From: Oscillospiraceae bacterium
Lineage (GTDB): Bacteria > Bacillota > Clostridia > Oscillospirales > Ruminococcaceae
Length of the DNA stretch: 34,100 nt
Assembly (NCBI GenBank): GCA_014799365.1
Contig: JAAVIF010000068.1
Span: forward strand, 1-34,100
Reading direction: 5' to 3'
The first letter of the stretch is position 1. Each line of letters begins with the position of its first letter. Shown in pieces: positions 1 to 8,094 of the stretch. The notes beneath the pieces are model-generated. The model worked only from the letters and a program-made list of their open reading frames with translations, was not told the DNA's origin and ran no database searches. A program made the translations under genes and the position numbers.

Positions 1-458
1 CAGAGTACAATATAATTGTAAATTACCGGCATTTGTCAACTAACAAACTTATCTAAGTGACACTTCACGCACTGCTTTTGCTGAAGCAAAAAACAAATCT
101 TAAGCACTACGCATAGAGGGGGGTAAGGAAGGGATTCTTAAGGTGAAACCTAAGAGGGGAGAGTGTCGGAACAAGCTCCGCAAACACTTTGTCTTTATTT
201 AATTTCAAAATTGCAGCTGTTATTCATCACTTTTTCGGAGCTTGTTTCGACTTCGCCCCCCTTTGGTGTCGCCTTAAGCCCCGCGCGGGAGCGCAAACTG
301 CACTCGCTTCCGAGAAAAAGAAAAGATTACATAAAGAGCAGTTCTAAAAAAGCACAAATACCACCTTGTTGCAACCAAAAACGGTATATTATAAATGCAA
401 TTTTAAAAAGGCATTTCGCCGACTGAGAAAATTTTGGGGAAACATAAAAAACACAGCA
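1..458. other. Gene-free left edge
   Basis: No convincing gene is visible. The 87-codon track ORF at 163-426 has no ribosome binding site and no recognisable motif, and it overlaps a large inverted repeat, so I do not call it. The stretch contains that inverted repeat (listed separately) and otherwise AT-rich sequence. Confidence 0.6.
137..278. repeat. Large imperfect inverted repeat, arms about 44 bp
   Basis: The left arm (137-180, CTTAAGGTGAAACC ... GGAACAAGCTCCG) pairs with the right arm (236-278, CGGAGCTTGTTTCGAC ... GGTGTCGCCTTAAG) around a loop of about 55 nt. The inner 16 bp match at 15 positions and the outer 14 bp at 12. There is no coding content. It could be a degenerate MITE or the end of a larger element, and it lacks the TACTAAT-type termini of the other repeats in the window. 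Confidence 0.6.
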
Positions 459-487
459 TTGACATTTTTAAAGTAATTTTGTAAAAT
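459..487 (+). promoter_or_regulatory. Promoter of first ECF sigma gene
   Basis: TTGACA (459-464), a 17-nt spacer and TAAAAT (482-487). The same promoter, including spacer letters (AGTAATTTT), recurs before the second sigma gene, which shows that the promoter was duplicated with the cassette. Confidence 0.75.
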
Positions 488-489
488 AA

Positions 490-527
490 TTATGGCTGCC
501 AAAAACGGGCAGCCATAAAATTTTTTT
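490..527 (+). terminator. Leader terminator/attenuator-like hairpin of first sigma gene
   Basis: TATGGCTGCC pairs with GGCAGCCATA around a short loop and is followed by AAATTTTTTT. It begins only a few bases after the -10 box of the sigma promoter and about 115 nt before the gene. It could terminate upstream read-through or attenuate the sigma transcript. The sigma-2 leader also carries a terminator-like hairpin. Confidence 0.6.
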
Positions 528-641
528 AAAACCCCGTTACCTTTATTTGGGTTTATCGTCTTAATGTGTGAGGGGCAAAAAACCTCTCTTCAGATAAAAC
601 TTGCACCGCGGGCAGGTCATAACAGGAAAGGAAGAAGTTCA

Positions 642-1193
642 ATGGAGGACAGCAGGATAATCGATCTGTATTTTAAACGTTCGGAGGAAGCTGTTAAGGA
701 AAGTCAGACTAAATACGGCAGACAGTGTGGTATTATAGCCTATAACGTTCTGCGCTCCAAAGAGGAATCCGAGGAATGTGTCAACGATACATGGTTCAAG
801 GCGTGGAACAGTATTCCGCCCCACAAGCCCAACAAGCTTTCCGTTTTTCTCGGCAGGATCACCCGCAATCTGGCAATAGACAGATACAGAAGCCAAAGAC
901 GTGAAAAGCGCGGCGGCGGAGAAATAGCCGTTTGTCTGGACGAGCTTGCGGAGTGCGTAGGCTACGAGGAGACTTTTCCCGACGGACTTTCGCTGAGAGA
1001 CGCGCTCAAACAGTTTTTATGCGAGCAAGCACCGCAGGCAAAGGAAATATTTATGCTCAGATACTGGTACATATTCAGCGTAAAGGATATAGCGGAGCGG
1101 CTTAAGCTCAGCGAGGGAGCGGTCAAAATGTCGCTTCACAGAACTCGGACGGCTCTTAGGATATTTTTGGAAAACGAGGGATTTGATATTTAA
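642..1193 (+). CDS. ECF-type RNA polymerase sigma factor (copy 1)
   Basis: A 184-residue sigma-70 family factor of the ECF size class, expected to direct RNA polymerase to a small regulon. Region 2 is seen as EESEECVNDTWFKAWNSIPP followed by LGRITRNLAIDRYR. Region 4 is seen as FMLRYWYIFSVKDIAERL followed by a helix-turn-helix ending SEGAVKMSLHRTRTALR. The track start at 564 is too early; ATG 642 follows AGGAAAGGAAG and matches where the paralog aligns. The next gene encodes a one-TM protein that probably controls it. A 30-bp palindrome begins at the stop codon. The family call is firm; the regulon is unknown. Confidence 0.9.
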   Translation: MEDSRIIDLYFKRSEEAVKESQTKYGRQCGIIAYNVLRSKEESEECVNDTWFKAWNSIPPHKPNKLSVFLGRITRNLAIDRYRSQRREKRGGGEIAVCLDELAECVGYEETFPDGLSLRDALKQFLCEQAPQAKEIFMLRYWYIFSVKDIAERLKLSEGAVKMSLHRTRTALRIFLENEGFDI

Positions 1194-1223
1194 TACTAAC
1201 ACCTTTTATAAAAAAGGTATTAG
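1194..1223. repeat. Element E: minimal TA-flanked palindrome at stop codon
   Basis: TACTAACACCTTTT / AAAAGGTATTAG folds as a compact hairpin starting at the stop codon of the sigma gene (TAA-TACTAA). Its ends match the terminal CTAAT/ATTAG signature of the larger repeats in this window. It may be the smallest member of that family or simply an intra-operon hairpin. Confidence 0.5.
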
Positions 1224-1294
1224 AACATGTTCCGATAAGATTGGTATAGCGGCGGCCGTTTGCGCAGTGCCGCCTTGTATGAAAGGAAAAAAAC

Positions 1295-3328
1295 ATGAGA
1301 AACAATGACAGATTGCTTTATGAGATAGGCGAGCTGGACGACGAGACCGTCCCCGCCATTGTTAAAGAAAAGAAAAAGGCGTCTCCCGTAACGTGGGCGA
1401 CGGTAGGGAGTATTGCCGCGGCAGCGGCAATCGCGGGCTTTGTGATATTTCGCAATACGGGTACGGGAGCGTTGCCCTGGGAGGAGTATCAAATTTTTTC
1501 ACCCGCCGATTACAGCAAGGAGGTAATTATCGACGAGCTGCCCAAAATCCCCTACGAGCTTATAAACTTTATTATCTACTGGGACGAACCGTACGAAGCA
1601 AGGGCTTATTTATACACGGCTTCGGATATAGAAAATTCCGCGGCTGATAACCCATGGAGCGAGGAAACGGAGCTTACCTCTCTTCCCGTGTTCAAAAACA
1701 AATCACCGGACACCTATGCGGGATTTATTCCGGAAGGCATACGCTGCCTTACCGAAGAGCAGTTGACTGAAATGCTGGATAACACGGTTCGGGCGTTGGG
1801 GGTTACTGTCCAAGAATCGGGCTTCGATCATATAAATTGGGACACGGGAGAAAACGCGGACCTTCCCGTATGGCTCGCCGCCCGGTGCAGCGGCGAAGAA
1901 TACGGAGTTGATATGATAGATATTACCGTTCGTGCCGACAGTAATATAAGCGTCAGCTTCATCGATCCTTTGAAGCTGCCCGAGGAATATATGATCGCCG
2001 ACCCCGACACGGATAATACCCGAAAGGAAAAATTATTGTCTTATCTTGCCGACCGCTTTAAAAATCTTCTCCAATTTGAAAATCCGATTTTAAGCATCTC
2101 AAACGATAAATACAGCGGCTATAAGGTATACGACGGTTCGGAAAATATTGTGAAAAGCATTGTCAATTACAATTTGGCGAACGCTTCATTCCGAATTGAA
2201 GAAGAGGGGCTTTATGAAATCCGGCTCGGAAATCTTTTGTGCATCTCCGACTATATGGGCGATTATCCCGTAATATCCCTCGAAAGAGCAAGGGAGCTGC
2301 TTTTGAGCGGCAGCTATCTGAAGCGTTTTCCCGACAGCTTTTTAAAGGGAGGCGCAATAAATGAGGAAGATATTGTCAAAGCTGAGCTGATCTATTTAAA
2401 CGACACCGACGACGAATACTTTAAGCCCTTTTACCATTTTTATGTGGAGATCGACTCCTCTTCGTTAGAGTTCTACGATGATGACGGGCAGCCTTTAACG
2501 CTGTACGGCGATGTATACGTTCCCGCCGTTGAAGCCGAATATATATTAAGCAGTGAGAACGAGCATATTTTAACCCCCGATTACAGCGGAACGGCCGTAA
2601 ACGCCTATCCCGAAAACGAGATCAGCCTTCCCGACAGCTCCGTTGTAAGCAAGAACGAGGCGGTAAGGACTTACAATGATAACGAGATGCCTGTTCTTGA
2701 ATTCAACTTCGGTTTCCTGCGCTACGCAAAGCCCGTATTCCAAAACAGTATTGACGACCCCGACTGCTATAATTATGACACTTGGACGTTTAACGATCCC
2801 ATTGACGTAATCATAGACGACCCGGATTATTTTAGGGTTGAAGCGGGAGACGTTCTGGAAAACGGAATGACGGTAGACAGCGCGAATTATAAGGTCATGT
2901 GGGAAAACGATAAGCAGACCTTTGTTGAAAGCGAGGTTATCATAAGCGGAGAAGTCGTTTATGAGGGAATTTTAATGTGCAGACAGGGCGAGAATTACGC
3001 CGAAGACGTTTATGACCTTGATTTTTACGCCGACCCGACGGGAGATAACCTGCTGCCAGTTTTTTGCAGCTCGGGGGACGGTTCGGAGCAGATAGAAACA
3101 TGGGTCGGGGACGACTTTGCGCTCATGACCGACTGCGGTCCCATCTTTTTGACAAACACCGACAGCCTTATCGCGGAAATGGAAGGATATTCCGAAATTT
3201 TAGGCTGCGACAGGGGAATAAAGGCAAGGCTGACTTTAAACAAAATTATTTTTACCGTAAACACCATAGGCGATTTTCATGCGGGGTATACCTACGCCGC
3301 GTATAAGGATTTGGAGATAATCGAATAA
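1295..3328 (+). CDS. Membrane-anchored putative anti-sigma factor/sensor (copy 1)
   Basis: A 677-residue protein with a short cytoplasmic N-terminus (LLYEIGELDDETV), a basic stretch, one membrane segment (about residues 34-51, Ala/Ile-rich) and a large acidic, extracytoplasmic C-terminal part. The same N-terminal motif and layout occur in the second cassette. One-TM proteins encoded directly after ECF sigma genes are commonly anti-sigma factors, so I infer that the short cytoplasmic segment binds the sigma and the outer part senses. No known extracellular domain is recognised. Compared with copy 2 it has about 250 extra C-terminal residues beyond the shared region ending near PAVEAEYIL. The start is supported by AAAGGA before ATG 1295. 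Confidence 0.6.
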   Translation: MRNNDRLLYEIGELDDETVPAIVKEKKKASPVTWATVGSIAAAAAIAGFVIFRNTGTGALPWEEYQIFSPADYSKEVIIDELPKIPYELINFIIYWDEPYEARAYLYTASDIENSAADNPWSEETELTSLPVFKNKSPDTYAGFIPEGIRCLTEEQLTEMLDNTVRALGVTVQESGFDHINWDTGENADLPVWLAARCSGEEYGVDMIDITVRADSNISVSFIDPLKLPEEYMIADPDTDNTRKEKLLSYLADRFKNLLQFENPILSISNDKYSGYKVYDGSENIVKSIVNYNLANASFRIEEEGLYEIRLGNLLCISDYMGDYPVISLERARELLLSGSYLKRFPDSFLKGGAINEEDIVKAELIYLNDTDDEYFKPFYHFYVEIDSSSLEFYDDDGQPLTLYGDVYVPAVEAEYILSSENEHILTPDYSGTAVNAYPENEISLPDSSVVSKNEAVRTYNDNEMPVLEFNFGFLRYAKPVFQNSIDDPDCYNYDTWTFNDPIDVIIDDPDYFRVEAGDVLENGMTVDSANYKVMWENDKQTFVESEVIISGEVVYEGILMCRQGENYAEDVYDLDFYADPTGDNLLPVFCSSGDGSEQIETWVGDDFALMTDCGPIFLTNTDSLIAEMEGYSEILGCDRGIKARLTLNKIIFTVNTIGDFHAGYTYAAYKDLEIIE

Positions 3329-3331
3329 CGG

Positions 3332-3360
3332 TTGACATTTCAAGAGTAATTTTATAAAAT
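3332..3360 (+). promoter_or_regulatory. Promoter of second ECF sigma gene
   Basis: TTGACA (3332-3337), a 17-nt spacer and TAAAAT (3355-3360), beginning only four bases after the stop codon of the preceding gene. Near-identical to the first cassette's promoter. Element C1 starts directly after the -10 box. Confidence 0.75.
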
Positions 3361-3361
3361 A

Positions 3362-3488
3362 ATACTAATCTCTGTTTTGACGGTAGACAAAAAATAACAA
3401 AGTCTACCGTCAAAACAGAGTTACACCCTAAACACTAATACCTATTTAAAAAGCCATTTTATCCACTTTTTAAACAGGTATTAGTATA
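3362..3488. repeat. Element C1: double-hairpin repeat in sigma-2 leader
   Basis: Hairpin 1 is a perfect 19-bp inverted repeat (CTCTGTTTTGACGGTAGAC and its complement). The linker TTACACCCTAAAC follows. Hairpin 2 pairs ACTAATACC-TTTAAAAAG with CTTTTTAAA-GGTATTAGT. The element is bounded by ATACTAAT and ATTAGTAT. The linker recurs in elements B1 and B2. It contains no reading frame and is predicted to be transcribed as the first part of the sigma-2 leader. Confidence 0.75.
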
Positions 3489-3531
3489 AGACTGTTGCAA
3501 AAAGCTTTTGCTTTGCGGCAGTCTTTTTATC
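3488..3531 (+). terminator. Terminator-like hairpin in sigma-2 leader
   Basis: AGACTGTTGCAAA pairs with TTTGCGGCAGTCT (two G-U pairs) and is followed by TTTTTAT. It lies between the promoter and the coding region of the second sigma gene, so it should attenuate that transcript unless read through. Confidence 0.6.
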
Positions 3532-3610
3532 TGAAATTTTATGTTGCATTTTAACTTTATTTTACGTCTATATAGGTGAAAGGGTAATTACACTTGAAGC
3601 GGAGAAAGGA

Positions 3611-4177
3611 CTGATAAAAACGGAGGACAGCAAGATAATAGAGCTTTACTTTAAGCGTTCGGAATCTGCTATTGAGGAAAGCCGAAAAAGGTACGGCAAA
3701 TACTGTAATACGGTAGCCTTTAATATCCTGCACTCCGCGGAGGAAAGCGAGGAATGCGTCAACGATACATGGCTCAAGGCGTGGAACAGTATTCCGCCGA
3801 ATAAACCCCAAAAGCTTTCGGTTTTCTTGGGAAGCATTACAAGAAATTTAGCTATCGACAGATACCGAAAATCAAATACGGGAAAGCGCGGAAACGGAGA
3901 AGCGGCGGTATGCCTTGAAGAGCTGGCGGAATGTATCAGCGATGAAAATATGAGCAGCTTTACCGACACGGTCTCTTTAAAGGACGCCTTGAACAGATTT
4001 TTAAAGGAGCTTTCGGGAAGCGCGAGGGATATTTTTATGCTGAGGTACTGGTATATGCTTCCCGTTAAGGAGGTAGCAAAACGCTGCGGAGTAAAAGAGG
4101 GTACTGTACGAATGTCTCTTTCGCGAACACGGCAGGCGTTAAAGGAGTTTCTTGAAAACGAGGGCTTTGAGCCTTAA
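3611..4177 (+). CDS. ECF-type sigma factor (copy 2) without a standard start codon
   Basis: The frame encodes a full-length paralog of the first sigma factor: EDSKIIELYFKRSE, EECVNDTWLKAWNSIPP, FMLRYWYMLPVKEVAKR and TVRMSLSRTRQALKEFLENE. The codon aligned with the first copy's ATG is ACG (3620). No ATG, GTG or TTG exists in frame between the upstream stop (3578) and TTG 3827, which would remove most of region 2. CTG 3611, 6 nt after GGAG, is the best candidate start, with ACG 3620 second. The rest of the frame is intact, so it may be weakly translated through a non-canonical start or recently silenced. The ORF track shows only the 116-residue C-terminal part. Confidence 0.65.
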   Translation: MIKTEDSKIIELYFKRSESAIEESRKRYGKYCNTVAFNILHSAEESEECVNDTWLKAWNSIPPNKPQKLSVFLGSITRNLAIDRYRKSNTGKRGNGEAAVCLEELAECISDENMSSFTDTVSLKDALNRFLKELSGSARDIFMLRYWYMLPVKEVAKRCGVKEGTVRMSLSRTRQALKEFLENEGFEP

Positions 4178-4223
4178 ACCAACTGATTTGACACACTTAC
4201 ATATGAAAGAAAGGGTTATAAAA

Positions 4224-5522
4224 ATGAAAAACGAAGAAAAATTGCTTTATACCATAGGAGAGGTCGACGAAAAGCTTGTACCCTCCGACAAAATGAAAAA
4301 ATCCCCATTAAAGTGGGCGGTAATAGGCACTTCGGCGGCAGCGGCGGCTATTGCGGGATTTGTCGTAATGCGCGGCGCAGCTTTCTCAAATCTGCCGAGC
4401 ATCATCTCTCCTTTTGACGGAGAGGGCGTTGATATTGTGGAGACGGAGGATATTTCAATTACCGATGATTTTTTGATTGCGGAGAATATTTCGGTTTCTT
4501 CGGATATTGCCCCGAACGGTCTGCCTAAAATACCCTACAAGAGCTTTTGCTTTAACAGCGGCTTTATTGAGGAAAGTTTGGGGAATATGGGATATAACAG
4601 TGCCACATCGATGATACGGGATTGTCCTTGGAGCGAGGAACAGGGTATAACCGCTATGCCCGTGTATAAAAATCTTTCCTACAGTGGGGACTATGTTTAC
4701 CCCGAATGTTATTTTAACGAGGAAAAAATGAGAGTAATGGCGGAGGAAATTGCGGAAGCTCTCGGTGTGACAATAAAGGAATACGATTTTTTCAATGACC
4801 TTATCATCAACCATGAGGCCGATGAAAACATTGAATACGAACCGGAGAGAAACTGCCTTACCGCCATATGCGACGGGGAAAGCTACGGAGTTGAAGCTGT
4901 GTACATATATATCTACGGCAGAGGGAGCATTGCTATTTCGATCAGCGACTTAATGCCAAGTAATAATCCCAACTATATGAAGCTTCCGGAGGAATACGCA
5001 AATGATAAGGAAGCTCTTTCCGATTATTTAATGGAACGCTTTAAGGATCTGATCAATATGGAAAATCCTTCCGGCAGTGCATTGGATACAATGTATAATG
5101 TAACCGACGATCCCGTACAAAATATAGTAAATTATTCTCTTGAACCTTTTGAATTTCATGTACTTAATAATGAGCTTACGGGTATGATTATTGATAAAAA
5201 GCTGTGTGTCGCCGAAAAGGTGGGCGACTACGAAATAATCACCGCCGAAGAAGCACAAAGCAAGCTTTTAAATGCTTATAAGGACTTTGAGCTGCCCGAT
5301 GGCTGGCCCGACGAATGGTACGATAAATTTTTTAAAAGTGAATTGACGGCGGAGGATATAGAAAGCGTTACCCTCTTTTATAAGAACATAGAATTTCAAG
5401 AGTACTTTAAGCCTTACTACTGCTTTTACGTAAAAGCGTCAGGTTGGTCGCCCGATAACAATTGGGACGTTTATCAGGCTTTCTATGTTCCCGCGCTTCG
5501 GGACGAGTATATTTTAAACTAA
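4224..5522 (+). CDS. Membrane-anchored putative anti-sigma factor/sensor (copy 2)
   Basis: A 432-residue paralog of the protein at 1295. The N-terminus has LLYTIGEVDEKLV, then a basic segment and one TM helix rich in Ala/Ile (residues about 30-48), then an extracytoplasmic region. Shared landmarks with copy 1 include LPKIPY, PWSEE, ALGVT and YFKP-Y-FYV. It ends where copy 1 begins its additional C-terminal domain. The start at 4224 is preceded by GAAAGGG; the longer track ORF begins inside the sigma gene. The frame is undamaged although the partner sigma lacks a normal start. Function as sigma regulator is inferred from position and topology only. Confidence 0.6.
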   Translation: MKNEEKLLYTIGEVDEKLVPSDKMKKSPLKWAVIGTSAAAAAIAGFVVMRGAAFSNLPSIISPFDGEGVDIVETEDISITDDFLIAENISVSSDIAPNGLPKIPYKSFCFNSGFIEESLGNMGYNSATSMIRDCPWSEEQGITAMPVYKNLSYSGDYVYPECYFNEEKMRVMAEEIAEALGVTIKEYDFFNDLIINHEADENIEYEPERNCLTAICDGESYGVEAVYIYIYGRGSIAISISDLMPSNNPNYMKLPEEYANDKEALSDYLMERFKDLINMENPSGSALDTMYNVTDDPVQNIVNYSLEPFEFHVLNNELTGMIIDKKLCVAEKVGDYEIITAEEAQSKLLNAYKDFELPDGWPDEWYDKFFKSELTAEDIESVTLFYKNIEFQEYFKPYYCFYVKASGWSPDNNWDVYQAFYVPALRDEYILN

Positions 5523-5535
5523 GAAATAATATTTC

Positions 5536-5577
5536 AAATGTCAAGTGCAAGCCTGTGAGCCTGCACTTGACATTTTT
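5536..5577 (+). terminator. Rho-independent terminator after second cassette
   Basis: A 14-bp perfect stem, AAATGTCAAGTGCA with TGCACTTGACATTT, followed by TTATTTTT. It closes the sigma/anti-sigma region. Confidence 0.8.
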
Positions 5578-5599
5578 ATTTTTCAATTTGCAAAATCTC

Positions 5600-5628
5600 T
5601 TGACATTAAATCAAAAATGGTTTACTAT
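5600..5628 (+). promoter_or_regulatory. Promoter of GH27 gene
   Basis: TTGACA (5600-5605), a 17-nt spacer and TACTAT (5623-5628), about 30 nt before the gene. Confidence 0.7.
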
Positions 5629-5659
5629 AAAAGCAACAAACACGAAAGGAAAAAACGAT

Positions 5660-6913
5660 ATGAAACACGCACCTATGGGCTGGAACAGCTGGGACTGCTA
5701 CGGAGCTTCCGTAAACGAGGAGATTGTCAGAAAAAACGCCGAGTATATGGCAAAGAATTTGAAAAAATACGGCTATGAGTACATTGTGGTGGATATACAG
5801 TGGTACGAGCCCACCGCGGAAAACCACGAGTACCACCCCTTTACCGAGCTTTGCGTTGACGAATACTCAAGAGTTATCCCCGCCGAAAACCGTTTTCCCT
5901 CTTCCAAAGGAGGAAAGGGCTTCGCGCCTTTGGCGGAATACGTTCACTCACTGGGATTAAAATTCGGCATACATATCATGCGCGGTATTCCGAGACAGGC
6001 GGTGCATATGAACAAAAAAATCCTCGGTACGGATAAGACCGCCCGTCAGATAGCCAAAACAGACAGTATCTGCGCTTGGAACAGCGATATGTACGGCGTT
6101 GATCCCGAAAAAGAGGGAGCAAAGGAGTACTACGAAAGCATTTTTAAGCTGTACGCTTCATGGGGCGTTGATTTTGTAAAGTGCGACGATATAGCGAGAG
6201 AAATGCCCAAGGAGGAAACGGAGCTTGTTATGCTGAGCAATGCCCTGCGCGGCTGCGACAGAGAAATGGTGTTAAGTCTTTCCCCCGGCCCCGCGCCTTT
6301 GGAAAAAGCCGAGCTGTTTAAGCAGACCGCCAATATGTGGCGCATTACCGACGATTTCTGGGATAAGTGGGAGCTGCTTTACGATATGTTCCAGAGAACG
6401 GAAAAATGGTGTACTCATACGGGCTTCGGAAATTATCCCGACGCCGATATGCTTCCTGTGGGGGCAATTTTGCAGGATTACGGCGAAAACAACCGCACAA
6501 AATTCACCAAGGACGAACAGTTTACCATGATGACCCTTTGGTGCATTTTCCGTTCACCCCTGATGATAGGCGGCGAGCTTACAAAAACCGACGAATTTAC
6601 ACTTGATCTACTCGCCAACGAGGAGATACTGAAAATGCACAAAAACGCCCGTCACTCTCATCAGGTGTGGAGAAAGGAAATAAACGGCATCGAACATATA
6701 CTGTGGACTGCGGCAAGCTGCGAGGGCGGTACTTACGCGGCAGTGTTCAACGCGGGAGAACAGGACAGCGAGATAGAAATACCTCTGACCGATCTGGAAA
6801 TATATGACTGCGTTAAAGGTAAGGAGCTTTGGAGCGGAAAGGAGCTTTCGATAAACAGCACGCTTGGTGTAAAGCTTCCTAAGCACGGAGCCAAGGCGTT
6901 TTATTTAGTTTGA
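5660..6913 (+). CDS. GH27 family alpha-galactosidase, intracellular
   Basis: A 417-residue glycoside hydrolase expected to release terminal alpha-galactose (or alpha-GalNAc) from oligosaccharides with retention of configuration. The family signature MGWNSWDCYGASVNE lies at residues 6-20, and VDIQWYEP follows near residue 44. The nucleophile is D176 in VDFVKCDD and the acid/base is probably D232 in WRITDDFWD. A (beta/alpha)8 barrel is followed by a short beta-sandwich domain from about residue 325. There is no signal peptide, so imported oligosaccharides are the likely substrate. ATG 5660 after AAAGGA and the promoter at 5600 rule out the 66-residue upstream extension in the track. Exact sugar specificity cannot be read from the sequence. 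Confidence 0.88.
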   Translation: MKHAPMGWNSWDCYGASVNEEIVRKNAEYMAKNLKKYGYEYIVVDIQWYEPTAENHEYHPFTELCVDEYSRVIPAENRFPSSKGGKGFAPLAEYVHSLGLKFGIHIMRGIPRQAVHMNKKILGTDKTARQIAKTDSICAWNSDMYGVDPEKEGAKEYYESIFKLYASWGVDFVKCDDIAREMPKEETELVMLSNALRGCDREMVLSLSPGPAPLEKAELFKQTANMWRITDDFWDKWELLYDMFQRTEKWCTHTGFGNYPDADMLPVGAILQDYGENNRTKFTKDEQFTMMTLWCIFRSPLMIGGELTKTDEFTLDLLANEEILKMHKNARHSHQVWRKEINGIEHILWTAASCEGGTYAAVFNAGEQDSEIEIPLTDLEIYDCVKGKELWSGKELSINSTLGVKLPKHGAKAFYLV

Positions 6914-6963
6914 TTTTTTGGTAAAGCATGTGAAGCCCGACCAAAAACAAACCGCAATATTTC

Positions 6964-6992
6964 TTGACTTTCAATACATAGTGTGTTATAAT
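6964..6992 (+). promoter_or_regulatory. Promoter of SDR gene
   Basis: TTGACT (6964-6969), a 17-nt spacer and a perfect TATAAT (6987-6992), 40 nt before the start codon. Confidence 0.8.
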
Positions 6993-7031
6993 TTTAACAT
7001 AATAATTTTACATTTTACGGAGGTACGCGCT

Positions 7032-7781
7032 ATGGAACTTTTAAAAGATAAGGTCGCTTTGGTAACGGGCGGCACAAGAGGAATCGGCTACGCTATCGTT
7101 CGTACATTCCTTGAAAACAAAGCAAAGGTAATTCTCTGCGGCTCAAGACCCGAAACCGCGCAAAAGGCGGTGGACGAGCTTAAAAAAGAAAACACCGATT
7201 TTGAGGTCGAGGGAATCTCTCCCGATCTGACCGATTATGACAGCGTTGCAAAGGCTGTTGAAGAGGTCAAGTCAAAATACGGAAAAATCGATATTCTGGT
7301 AAACAACGCGGGTATAAGTGCTTCCGATCCGCTTTACAATTACGACCCCAAGAATTTTGACAAGATCATAAATCTTAATGTAAACTCTTGCTTTTATACC
7401 TCCAGAGCGGTTGCTCCGATTATGAAGGAGAACGGCGGCGGAGTTATTCTGAACACCTCCTCTATGGTGTCCATTTACGGACAGCCCGCAGGCGTAGGCT
7501 ATCCCGCGTCAAAGTTTGCTTTAAACGGTATGACCAAATCCTTGGCGCGTGAGCTTGCAAAGGATAATATCAGAGTTAATGCGGTAGCACCGGGCGTTAC
7601 CGACACCGATATGGTCGCCTCGCTTCCCGAGCAGACAAGACAGTATATCACCTCTACCATTCCTTTGGGAAGAATAGGAACTCCTCAGGACATTGCAAAC
7701 GCCTTCTTGTTCTTGGCAAGCCCCCTCGCTTCTTATATAACCGGCGAGATTCTTTCCGTTGACGGCTGCGCAAGGACATAA
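7032..7781 (+). CDS. Short-chain dehydrogenase/reductase (FabG-like)
   Basis: A 249-residue classical SDR oxidoreductase using NAD(P)H. The cofactor motif TGGTRGIG is at residues 12-19, NNAG at 91-94, and the catalytic residues are S144, Y157 and K161 in YPASK. The C-terminal ITGEILSVDGC resembles FabG and related ketoreductases. An isolated promoter and a terminator make it monocistronic and away from fatty-acid genes, so it may act on another ketone or sugar alcohol. ATG 7032 is preceded by GGAGG; the longer track frame reads through the promoter. Confidence 0.85.
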   Translation: MELLKDKVALVTGGTRGIGYAIVRTFLENKAKVILCGSRPETAQKAVDELKKENTDFEVEGISPDLTDYDSVAKAVEEVKSKYGKIDILVNNAGISASDPLYNYDPKNFDKIINLNVNSCFYTSRAVAPIMKENGGGVILNTSSMVSIYGQPAGVGYPASKFALNGMTKSLARELAKDNIRVNAVAPGVTDTDMVASLPEQTRQYITSTIPLGRIGTPQDIANAFLFLASPLASYITGEILSVDGCART

Positions 7782-7813
7782 TTCGGATATTATTTTAATT
7801 TAATTTAACTTAA

Positions 7814-7850
7814 TTTTCCCCTGCCTGTTTCGAGCAGGGGAAAATTTTTG
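7814..7850 (+). terminator. Rho-independent terminator after SDR gene
   Basis: TTTTCCCCTGC pairs with GCAGGGGAAAA and is followed by a T run. Confidence 0.85.
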
Positions 7851-7898
7851 TTATCAGCGGACTTTATCTTTTCGCACCTACGGAAAACAATCATAAAA

Positions 7899-7926
7899 AA
7901 TCCCGACCGTATTTGCAGTCGGGATT
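7899..7926. terminator. Hairpin next to element D1
   Basis: AATCCCGAC pairs perfectly with GTCGGGATT. On the minus strand it is followed by a T run, so it could terminate leftward transcription. Element D1 starts two bases later, as if inserted beside it. Confidence 0.5.
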
Positions 7927-7927
7927 A

Positions 7928-8086
7928 ATACTAATTCTCGATTAAAATAAGACTAAGCCGGCGGGCAGGGCGTTTCTGGTCAAGGAAGTCCCGACGCAGG
8001 AATATGCGGATATTTCAAGTCGGGCTGACGCGGAGCAGGAACGCCCCGGTCGTTGGATTTGTCTGATTTTTATTGAGATTTAGTAT
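7928..8086 (-). repeat. Element D1: 159-bp long-palindrome repeat
   Basis: Begins ATACTAATTCTCGATTAAAA and ends in TTTATTGAGATTTAGTAT, giving imperfect terminal inverted repeats of about 25 bp. Inner segments also pair (GGGGCG-type arm, and CCCGAC/GTCGGG around the centre). A copy lies at 16195-16349 in reverse orientation, about 95% identical by eye with one 4-nt indel. There is no reading frame. It is bounded by TA on both sides. Confidence 0.8.
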
Positions 8087-8094
8087 AAACTATA

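Noticed and set aside
163-426. 87-codon ORF on the left edge
   Set aside because: No ribosome site, no motif, overlaps the large inverted repeat, and its composition looks non-coding.
3362-3488. C1 and other hairpins as a CRISPR array
   Set aside because: There are no regularly spaced direct repeats; the structures are inverted repeats at scattered sites.
3557-3969. Minus-strand ORFs of 84 and 107 codons
   Set aside because: Shadows of the second sigma gene, whose plus-strand frame is clearly homologous to the first copy.
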